Below are positions 48,334 to 57,100 of a stretch of 64,000 bases of DNA, piece by piece. The position numbers were made by a program, and so were the translations under genes. The DNA lies in contig JAYKYS010000002.1 of the NCBI GenBank assembly GCA_036924285.1, positions 9,610,001 to 9,674,000 on the forward strand, given 5' to 3'. The DNA is from Asterella californica. Its lineage: Eukaryota; Streptophyta; Marchantiopsida; Marchantiales; Aytoniaceae. Each line of letters opens with the position of its first letter. The first letter of the stretch is position 1. Below the pieces are notes generated by a model, which saw only the letters and a list, made by a program, of their open reading frames with translations, did not search any database and was not told the origin of the DNA.

Positions 48334-49187
48334 ATTGACAAGATCATCAAAGTAGACAAGTCCATCACCTTTCTCATGAATTCTTCATCAAAGTATGCGA
48401 CGAACCATTGTCAAAAGTGATCGCGATGGATGTAGTGAAGCTTGATATGAATACGTATTCGGAAATGGAAGATACAGAACTCGGATCAATTTTCCTTCCA
48501 TGAGTACAACTCTTGTAGCTCTTACTCTCCATGTACAACAATAAGAAACACTCACGAAACATCACGCAAAAAATAATGTCTTACGAACCCTCGATCCTCT
48601 ATCTTATACATAAATTTGATGACAAGAGTCACTCACGTGAATGTCCATGGATCATTGAGCTAGCACGTCTCATTGTCAAATGATCTCATATCATAGATAA
48701 CCGTGAACGTGACACCTAATACGTTGTCAAGCGAGTTACATGAAAACGTTTGCGAGACACAAAAACAACACAATACAAGTTCTACGCTAAATTCACATGT
48801 GAGTTGTGTCACAACACGATAACGTTGTCGTAGAGCGCGAATTTGATAGAAATATATGAGATATCTAACTATAAAGAGATACGGTAAAACCTTGAACCAA
48901 CTAGTTAAAACTTTTGTGCCTTCACTATTAAATCAATCGATCTTTATCTCGATTCTAGTGTCTATTTGTCTTTGTTTCTATGGACATATCTTGACTTTAA
49001 GCTTGACCGTTTTGTATCTGGTTTCAACCTTGACTTCAAGTTTGTGAAATGACTCGATGATCGAGTAGAACTCTCTAAATTTTATTTCTAGTAGTTGATC
49101 TTCACTTCATTTGCCAATCTTGGTAAGCTCTTCCAAAGGATCCTCTAATCTCATCTCCATGTAAACTTTCGCTATTCTGTCTTCCTC
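48334..49187 (-). pseudogene. Inverted 854-bp piece of the family C relic
   Basis: On the minus strand this reads first as family C coding relic (DEEDRIAKVYMEMRLEDPLE at about 49,187-49,128, then VETRYKTVKLKVK at about 49,025-48,985, the protease-RT linker also found at about 8,335). It then switches to the repeat that matches 27,790-28,300. It is therefore the continuation of the relic that stops at 32,951, carried to this place and orientation by the inversion. RT, RNase H and integrase are absent. Confidence 0.85.
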
Positions 49188-49192
49188 ATCAA
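49188..49192. other. Target site duplication ATCAA
   Basis: Directly before the TG of the chromovirus 5' LTR. Matches the minus-strand ATCAA at 32952-32956 that follows the 3' LTR. Confidence 0.88.
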
Positions 49193-50294
49193 TGTCGCGC
49201 CCCTCATTCTCAAGATCGGGCGCAGACGCGAACAACAGAACCCTAGCGGACTTGCGCTAGATTGTGAACGCTGCGAGTAGGACTTAACGGCTTGGCCGGG
49301 AAGTCAGGATCAGATGAACCCTAAGTGGTTCTCTGAACCAAGGTTGGAACCTTGGGTTAGGACATAAGGGCCTATCCCAAGAGGGCCCCAGACGAACGCT
49401 GACCTAAGAGGGCGAGTCTGGGAACGGACTGAAACATGAGTCTCAGACATAGGTCTGAGACGTGAGTCCGAGACGTGGGTCCGAGACGCAAACGAACCAC
49501 AGGGTTTGACCCTAGGTCTGGACCACAGGTTTTCAGAAAAACTGCTAAGTGTTGGAGCTCCAGGGACGTTTTAGGTCGTGGACGGAGCTCCACATAAGAT
49601 CTCGAGGCGAGTGAGGTATCATTGGAAAGGTCTCGTCGAGAGCTTTCCAGTGATATATAACACTCCTCGATGTGACGTCTGAGCTGGAAGTTATGGCCGA
49701 ACCACAATCGGGTTGTGGTATAATTTTCAAGGACCAAAGAGGAGGGCGGGGCCGCCGATCCCCAGAAGTATATATGAGAGGGGGGCTCGATGCCTGGGTG
49801 GGCCAGGACGAGTCACCCGACCCCAGGGTTCGGCGGGCGGACTCTGGGGGCATGAGGTGATGGCTGGGCCAGTTCTGGGGCACGTTCCGATCTAGACTTA
49901 GGAACGATGTAAGGGCTAGGGCAAGACTAGGGAACGAGTCGGCGGGTTAGACCACCGTTCGGGAGCCTAGACCCAGACGAACATCACGGGCGGTTGGGCC
50001 GCTAGGTGTGCTGGAGGCACCGTTTAGGACCTTGGACTTTATGGGAAGTCCGCCCCAAGTCATATTGTGACTTGCTCATGTTTGGGACCGACTTAGGCGG
50101 ATCTAAGTCGGGACTTAGGATTGCTGAGCTTGATGATTAAGGAGACGATCCGGCTCCGGTCCGGACCAAACTGAGATAAGGTAAGTGGTGCATGGACGCT
50201 AACTTGTGATTGTGTTTGCAGGTTAGCGGTGTAAAGTTTGCGACCTACTGAGTAAGAGCTTCCGCTGACGCAACAAGGCGGTAGGTGCGCGAAA
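49193..50294 (+). repeat. Chromovirus 5' LTR
   Basis: Starts TGTCGCGCCCC and ends GCGCGAAA, 1102 bases. It is an inverted near-identical copy of 32957-34072 and also contains the 13-base minisatellite (about 49,425-49,490). Differences from the other LTR seen by eye are scattered and mostly transitions. Confidence 0.92.
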
Positions 50295-50296
50295 AG

Positions 50297-50308
50297 TGGT
50301 ATCAGAGC
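50297..50308 (+). promoter_or_regulatory. Primer-binding site (initiator tRNA-Met)
   Basis: TGGTATCAGAGC, the classic plant initiator-tRNA-Met primer site used by chromoviruses, two bases after the LTR end. Confidence 0.95.
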
Positions 50309-50418
50309 TAACGCTTCGGTGAGCGAGAACTTGAGGTAGCGGCTGAAGGCTAGACGCATGAGGAGGAGGGACGCAAGACCCGAAGCGGATCAGCGTTTCT
50401 AGGTGAACACTTGGAGCG

Positions 50419-53400
50419 ATGGTCGACGTCGGACAGAGTTCCAGGAGGAAGACCAAGAAACGTGGAGCGGCTGACACCGAGAACAGATCGACTCGAGCTA
50501 GCCCCGAGGCACAGTCAGGGGACGATAATCGACAACCTTCGCCCCAACGTCAAGGAAGCCCAGTTCCAGCTGTGGCACCGTTGCAGCAAGATGGAGTCTT
50601 GCCAACGGTGCCCAACGATGCAGGCGCGGGAAGTCAAGGAGCCTTGTATGCGGAACTCATCAAAATGATGAAGACCATGCAGGAAGGTATGGCCTCCAGG
50701 GATAAACGTATCGCTGAGCTTGAGGCAGGCCAAGGAAGTTCCTCGTCTACCAGAAAGCTTTGTAAGACGAATTTGCCGACTCCGTTTACAGGTATAGGAC
50801 GGGCTCGCAAGGTTAAGGATTTCTTAACTGAGTTGGACCTATACTTTGAAGCGCATCAGGCTCAGGAGTCAGACAAAGTGAGAGCGGCGGTTACGTTCCT
50901 GAAGGATCATGCGCTTCTCTGGTGGACTGCATACAAGGATGAGCATGCCTTGACCGTCTCGGCGCTTGGTTGGAAGGAGTTCAAGGAGTTGCTCGCAAGA
51001 CGATTCACTCCGGAGTATCAAAGGATTCGGGATGGTGTCGAGCAAGTTAGGCTGAAACAGACGGGGACCTTAAGTGCTTATGTGCGCGAGTTTAGTGTCA
51101 AACTAGACTCGTTCTCCAAGTGGATTGAGGAGACCAAGATATGTATATTCATTGGGCGACTCAAGTCTAGCTCGGAGAAGGCTCTCTTCCGGATGCCAGA
51201 GCTACCTGCGACTAGTGCCGAACTTTTGAAGCTAGCGGAGCGAATTGGGGACGATGAAGTCCAGCAACAGAAACCTTTTGAACCACGCAGCACGGACAAG
51301 TTCCAGAAGAAGAACAAGGGCTTCAAGCGACAGTGGGATGGGGGTGAGAAGGATCGGAAGGATTCTTCTGCCCCGGCAGCAAAGCGGCAGCAAACAGGAG
51401 TGAAACCGAAGAGGCAGACACCTCAGAAGGGCAATGGGGCTAAGTTTACTTGCTACAACTGTGGCGAGGCGGGTCACATTGCTAAAGGGTGCACGAAACC
51501 TAAGGTTAGTAACTGTAGCATGAATGCGTTTGTTGCAAAGGACTTGTTGGAGGGCCAGATGACTGTGACCTTGAGAACCACGAAGAAGACGCCAGGACTG
51601 ATGTATCTACAAGCCAAGGTTGCTAACCGTGATGTTACTTTTCTTGTGGACACAGGAGCGACTCACTCCTTCATAAGTCCAAAGTTGGTGAAGAAGTTGG
51701 GCTTGTCTACCTCCAAGGCAGACAAGCCTATTCATGTACGCTTTGCCAAGGGCAAGACGTACCAAACTTCTGAAGTGGCCTTGGACGTACGATTTGTGTG
51801 TGAGAAGTTGGAGTTCACAGAGAACTTCACGGTGTGCGAGATGGATGATATCCATGCGGTTTTGGGGAATACTTTCTTGGACATGTTTGAAGTGGAACTT
51901 AGGCGGAAACCTTTAAGGTTAAACGTTAGAGTTAAAGGGCGGAAGCTGGGAGTGAGGCTGATCCGGAAGGCGCGGAAAATTGATGACTTTGCAGTGAATT
52001 TGATAAAAGGCAAACAGATGGACTTCAACGACGGGGTCATGTGTTTGATGCGGGTTGCAGATTTGATGACGGGTGACAGACAAGAGGAAACATCAGGAGA
52101 CGCGACTAAACTTCCGAAGGTGCTTCGTGAAGTGATTAAGGAGTTTGAGGATGTCTTGACGGATGAGTTACCTGCTGAGTTACCTCCAAGGCGGGTGGTG
52201 GATCACAAGATCGAGGTCTTGCCAGGATCAGAACCACCTTCCAAAGCCCCTTATCGACTCAATCAGGTGGAACTCCTTGAGTTGAAAAGACAACTCGGCG
52301 AGCTATTAGCGCGGGGATATATTCGAACCAGCAAGTCACCTTATGGAGCCCCAGTTCTTTTTGCAAAGAAGAAGGATGGGAAGTTACGACTCTGCGTAGA
52401 TTATCGTGCACTCAATAAGATGACGGTGAAGAATAACTATCCCTTGCCAAGGATAGATGACCTCTTTGATAGGTTAGCGGGTGCGAAGTACTTCAGCAGG
52501 ATAGACTTGAAGTCAGGATATTACCAGATCCGGATAGCTGACCCAGATGTTGAGAAGACCGCTTGTCGAACCAGATACGGATCGTTTGAATTCGTGATGA
52601 TGCCATTTGGACTCTACAACGCCCCTTCGACGTTCACTACATTGATGAACACAATTTTTCGCGAGGAGATGGATGAGTTTGTCATCGTTTACATCGACGA
52701 CATATTGATCTACTCCAAAACCTTGGAGTCGCACGTGGAGCAGCTACGGGTGGTGTTGACGAAGCTGCGGGAGCATAAGCTGTTTGCCAACATTGACAAG
52801 AGTGAGTTTGGTTTGGAGCGCATTAACTTCTTGGGACATGTAATTAGTGCAGAAGGAGTCGGTCCGGATATGCAGAAGGTGGATGCGATTGTGACTTGGG
52901 AGCCTCCGACTACAGTGAAGGGGATGCGGCGATTCTTAGGATTGGCGCAGTTCTACCGCAAGTATGTGAAGGGGTTTTCAAAGATCGCGAAGCGAAGATG
53001 CTGGGGTCACTACGGATTGAAGACCACAGTGAAGAAGATGCTAGACGCCGGATACTGGTGGCCAACTATGTACCGAGACACTTTTCAGGAGATCAGGAAG
53101 TGCGATGCATGCCAGAGGGTGGGAAGACCGACCGCTACAACAAGGTGGCCTCTTACTCCCATTCTTCCGCTTGCCCCGTTCGAAAAGTGGGGAATCGACT
53201 TTGTAGGTCCTATCGCCCCGGTGGCGAGAAGAACACGAGCAAGGTACATCTTAATAGCTACCGACTATGCCACCAAGATGGTGGAAGGCGAGGCCACGAG
53301 AAAGAACGATGCCGCAGTAGTAGCAAGGTTCCTATGGCATAACATCATCACTAGGTATGGATGTCCGCTGGAATTGGTGTCAGATAGGGGCACTCATTTC

Positions 53401-54036
53401 TTAAATGAGACTATCTCCCTCCTGACCCAATACTTCAGGATTAAGCATCGGAAGACGACGTCATACAACCCGAAAGCGAATGGGCTGACGGAGAAGTCGA
53501 ACGGTCTTCTGTGTAACATCTTGAACAAGGTAACTGTTAACCATGCGTATGACTGGGACACGAAACTGTCATTTGTGTTGTGGGCTTTCAGAATTTCACC
53601 TAAAGTCACAACCCAGAAGACGCCTTTCTACCTAACTTACGGCATGACGCCCATTGTGCCCATAGAGTTAGAGGTCCCAACATACCGGTTAGCCGTATCC
53701 GAACGCATGGGAGAAGAAGAGAGCCAGGAGCAGCGTCTTCTGAACTTCGTAGAGTTTGAAGAAGACATGAATATAGCTTTGGAGAAGACATACGAGGTGC
53801 AAGCGCAACGTAAGATAAACTACGATAGCAAGTTGAGGAAGGTGACTGTTGTGGATGGGGACTTGGTGCTTCTCTATGACAACCGTCATATTAAGTTCCC
53901 CGGGAAACTTCATCTGCACTGGATGGGACCTTACCGTGTCTTAGAGGTCTTCGACAATGGCTCCTTGCAGTTGGAAGAGTTGGACGGTACACTGATGACC
54001 ACTCGTGTTAATGGGTGGCGCGTCAAGAAGTACTAG
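50419..54036 (+). CDS. Chimeric gypsy polyprotein: chromovirus gag-PR-RT fused to foreign integrase
   Basis: A 1205-codon open frame from a good ATG. Residues 1-858 are chromoviral: gag (capsid region about 110-290, [10 protein letters not shown]), a CCHC knuckle [14 protein letters not shown] near 343, protease [10 protein letters not shown] near 410, and RT ([28 protein letters not shown] with the active site near 758). At residue 858/859 it switches, in frame, to the integrase of the giant element: zinc region [12 protein letters not shown] and CDACQR, core with [19 protein letters not shown] and GLTEKSNGL, and end NGWRVKKY without a chromodomain. RNase H is missing entirely because it stayed on the other side of the breakpoint. 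The fusion is a by-product of inversion, not a designed polyprotein. Confidence 0.93.
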   Translation: MVDVGQSSRRKTKKRGAADTENRSTRASPEAQSGDDNRQPSPQRQGSPVPAVAPLQQDGVLPTVPNDAGAGSQGALYAELIKMMKTMQEGMASRDKRIAELEAGQGSSSSTRKLCKTNLPTPFTGIGRARKVKDFLTELDLYFEAHQAQESDKVRAAVTFLKDHALLWWTAYKDEHALTVSALGWKEFKELLARRFTPEYQRIRDGVEQVRLKQTGTLSAYVREFSVKLDSFSKWIEETKICIFIGRLKSSSEKALFRMPELPATSAELLKLAERIGDDEVQQQKPFEPRSTDKFQKKNKGFKRQWDGGEKDRKDSSAPAAKRQQTGVKPKRQTPQKGNGAKFTCYNCGEAGHIAKGCTKPKVSNCSMNAFVAKDLLEGQMTVTLRTTKKTPGLMYLQAKVANRDVTFLVDTGATHSFISPKLVKKLGLSTSKADKPIHVRFAKGKTYQTSEVALDVRFVCEKLEFTENFTVCEMDDIHAVLGNTFLDMFEVELRRKPLRLNVRVKGRKLGVRLIRKARKIDDFAVNLIKGKQMDFNDGVMCLMRVADLMTGDRQEETSGDATKLPKVLREVIKEFEDVLTDELPAELPPRRVVDHKIEVLPGSEPPSKAPYRLNQVELLELKRQLGELLARGYIRTSKSPYGAPVLFAKKKDGKLRLCVDYRALNKMTVKNNYPLPRIDDLFDRLAGAKYFSRIDLKSGYYQIRIADPDVEKTACRTRYGSFEFVMMPFGLYNAPSTFTTLMNTIFREEMDEFVIVYIDDILIYSKTLESHVEQLRVVLTKLREHKLFANIDKSEFGLERINFLGHVISAEGVGPDMQKVDAIVTWEPPTTVKGMRRFLGLAQFYRKYVKGFSKIAKRRCWGHYGLKTTVKKMLDAGYWWPTMYRDTFQEIRKCDACQRVGRPTATTRWPLTPILPLAPFEKWGIDFVGPIAPVARRTRARYILIATDYATKMVEGEATRKNDAAVVARFLWHNIITRYGCPLELVSDRGTHFLNETISLLTQYFRIKHRKTTSYNPKANGLTEKSNGLLCNILNKVTVNHAYDWDTKLSFVLWAFRISPKVTTQKTPFYLTYGMTPIVPIELEVPTYRLAVSERMGEEESQEQRLLNFVEFEEDMNIALEKTYEVQAQRKINYDSKLRKVTVVDGDLVLLYDNRHIKFPGKLHLHWMGPYRVLEVFDNGSLQLEELDGTLMTTRVNGWRVKKY
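52992..52993. other. Right inversion breakpoint
   Basis: Chromovirus AAGATCGCGAAG meets CGAAGATGCTGG of the giant element, in frame (KIAK then RRCWGHYG). A CGAAG sequence occurs on both sides of the join and could have been a microhomology. Confidence 0.9.
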
Positions 54037-54085
54037 ACGTAAACAGAAGTGCAGGAATCACTGATGTTTGCGGGGACGCAAACAT

Positions 54086-54100
54086 GTGAGGGTGGGCGTA
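54086..54100 (+). promoter_or_regulatory. Polypurine tract of the giant element
   Basis: GTGAGGGTGGGCGTA immediately before the 3' LTR; purine-rich and correctly placed. Confidence 0.75.
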
Positions 54101-57100
54101 TGTGGTGCCCACAAATTACAGGATGCACGAATTTTTGAAATTTTTAAGAATAATGACTTGTTTGTATAACTGAAGAAGCGTTGTTACTTAAGGTTACGTC
54201 TTCCTTAACAGGAAGATGATCTTAAGAGCTGTTTGTAATAAGAAGTTGACTTCTTCAGAAGACGACCGTCTTCGGAAGATCGTCTTCTCAGTTGCGTCTT
54301 CAGAAGACGAGAAGACGGCGGAAGATGAGAAGACGGCGGAAGACACCTATCTTCCAGAAGACAGCGACCGCGAAGGACCAACCACGAGTTTTCGGGTAAG
54401 ACAGTAGGTGTACCTATTGGAGCGCACCGAAGAGGTAGGTAGGTCAGGAAGACACCAAGGACGAGAACCCCTAATCTGCGGGGAAGATGCGTGAGGAAGC
54501 ACATTAGACACCTTCTAACTTCCCGCAGCATAGCGCGCCTGAAGAAGATCGATTGAGAGAGTAAGTTGGCAGCTAGGCGAAGGGTGAGATTGAATTGCGG
54601 GAGCACAAACAGCAGAGAAAGCGAAGGCGTTTCTGTGGAGCTTCCGAGAAGCTGACAGTGAAGAGTGGCGAGTAGAAGCAGAGGTGGAATCAAGGTTTGG
54701 ACCGAAATTGACAGCAGGCGCAGTCGTGTGGAGTCGCATTGGAAGCTAGGACAAGAGCCAGAAGCGCGCGGAGGTCGAAGGCAACTCGGGGAGCCGAAGA
54801 AGACTGTAGAGGTTCTTCCTCCTGTTCTTTTCTCCTCCCACTTCTTCTCGCCTTTTCTTGGTACTCCCCGCGCTTCCTTGATTGTGTGCAGGCAGCCTGA
54901 TCGATTACCCCACCCCCATTCTTTTTATTGAGACATTGGGCGCGGAAGCACTGCCCAATTTCTGTCGAGACATCTCCTTGCTTCTTCCCGAGCTCAAATC
55001 GAGCTTCCCTACTCCTAGCCCTCAAATTGGAGACCCCAACTATCAATTTCCCTACCCCCCTACCTCTCTATCTCCGAAACTAGGAACAGAAGACGATTCG
55101 GAAGATGGGAACATCTTCGGAAGACGCTTCTTGAACTTGACTGTCTTCGGAAGACCGTCTTCGGAAGACTGTCTTTGGAAGTCGACTGAACACAATTCGT
55201 ATCAAGAGTGGATTTGCTTTGCTTTTGTGTTTAGAGAGGCTTGGTACGAATCTTGAGTGGAGTGGTGAATTGTTGTGTTAATTCGAGAAGTTGGAAGTCG
55301 GGAACTAGGCCTGTGCCTCCCGGTCTTCCAAGCTTCTCAACTCCCCATCTTCCTAGAGAGACTAGAAGACTGGAAGGCTGGCAAAATGAGCGAGAAGACG
55401 CGAGGGTCCATTCGGGTCTCTTCTGTCTGATCCATAGCAGCCGTTCCTTCTTCTTCCCGAACTTAGAAGAGAGTTGTGAGAAGTCTTGCTGGCAGAATCT
55501 GGAGGGAATGGTCGAGGGTCATGTCTTCCCATCATGCAGCAAGCTTCTTCTGAGTGCGTATGAGAGGTGAGAAGTCAGAAGAACAGAGTGCAGTTGTCTT
55601 GAGTCTGTTGTGAGGATAGATTGCGTGTAGGAAGACGAAGACAGGTGAGACCAGTGAAGGGAAGTCTGACTTCGAGAAGTCTTCTGAGAACGACATTGAA
55701 TCGGAAGCTGTCCCAAGTGTCTTCCCAGAGGCCACTGTCATCGCAGGAGCCCGCAACCATCTTCTGAACCTTTCTCATACTCTACTTCTCGCATATCTTG
55801 TATCTTCTGATAGGAAGTAGGATGTAATGCAAGGTGGGTTGTCTTCTTGGTAATCCATGCGAGGCCTTGCTTAGATAGGATTGTTTAGATATAGCTCGGA
55901 AGACGAGAGCTATCTAGGAAATACTGTTAGAATCCCGGAAGACGGAGTAGCTGTCTTCTGGAAGACTAGTTTCGTCTTCTGAGAAGTAGAAGCTAGACTG
56001 TGGGCACTCGGGAAGAACTCAGCCTTCACCTCATAGTAGGTGCTTGTGGTTTAGTGCAACAGATCTTCCACGTATGTCGATGCATCCGCGAGACTTGGTG
56101 TTACCAGCGACAGAATTGGCCGAGGCCACTCCTTTCCTCAAGGAGTTGGGTCTCGACTTCTTCCTATGGGATTAGAAACCTCGCAGATCAAGGGCTTCTG
56201 GAGGAGGTGTGGGCCGCGTTACCACCGCGTAACCGTGTACGTGCGAAGGCAGGAGTAGCTCGGGGAAGACCGTCTTCCTGGACTGAAGACTGGTGGCGTA
56301 AGGTGTTTCACACGCCTGAGACCGAGAACCGAGGATATTGGTACGAGAAGAAGATCTTGCCTAGGATTGTGAGTTCATGGCATGTGCCTGGGAGTACCAC
56401 CTGCCTTTTCGTGGAAAACAGGCAGGGGAGGAACGGTTGGAAGATAGAGTCTTACCGGGAGCCGAAGAAGCGACTTCTGGCGAAGTTGTTTCTGCATCTT
56501 GTCCCCCAAGGGAAAAGCGCAGAAGACAAGGTACTTAGGAGATCAGGACGTGGAGTTCCTGGAATCAGTGTGGGATGACAGAGTGCCAATCTACTGGGGC
56601 GCGTACATCCACAACTATGTACAGACGGAGCTAGCATACTTGGGTACCCCGGCGGGAGGACATCTGACGCCCTTCTTCTGCTACTTGTATGTAGCCATGG
56701 GGGATCTTAAGGAAGATCAGCTGGCAGTGTATGGGCCAACGGAGCGACAAGAGGTGAAGGAGGAGACCTCGGAAGACGATGACCGAGAGGTAGCAGCAAC
56801 GCCCCCTCCCACTCTGAACGTCTTCCCTCACCAGAAGACGCTTCTGGTGAGGGAAAGACGAGTCTAGTGGGTCGGAAGACGCCACGCCAGTGAGGAAGAT
56901 GGATCACAGAAGTGTACCGAGGACACCCATCTCCCTCATTCATTCAGGATCGGAGTCAGACTCGGAGGAAGACTTGCTGAGTACCCGATTGGAGCAGAAG
57001 ACAGCTTCTGTAACACCTGGGAGTCTTCCGAAGACTCCAGTAGACGAAGGATGGATGGGCGCTCCTACTGCGATGCGAGGAAGCGCAAAGAGGAGAGCCG

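Larger units (their letters stand above)
49193..52992 (+). mobile_element. Chromovirus, 5' half (LTR, gag, protease, RT)
   Basis: Left to right: 5' LTR, primer-binding site, gag, protease and reverse transcriptase, ending at KGFSKIAK where the inversion joins it to the giant element's integrase. Complementary to the 3' half at 32957-36808 (minus). The coding part is open throughout, with no stop in gag, protease or RT. Confidence 0.93.

Noticed and set aside
36809..54036. Chimeric elements made by template switching between two co-packaged RNAs
   Set aside because: Each chimera would then have its own matching target duplication and its own pair of LTRs from one family. Here the duplications match only across the two chimeras and each chimera has one LTR of each family.
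54205..54693. 162-codon antisense open frame in the LTR (also at 47736-48224)
   Set aside because: It is conserved only because the LTRs are near-identical. It is antisense to the element, rich in Leu/Ser/Arg as expected for the complement of GAAGAC-rich sequence, and has no recognisable domain.
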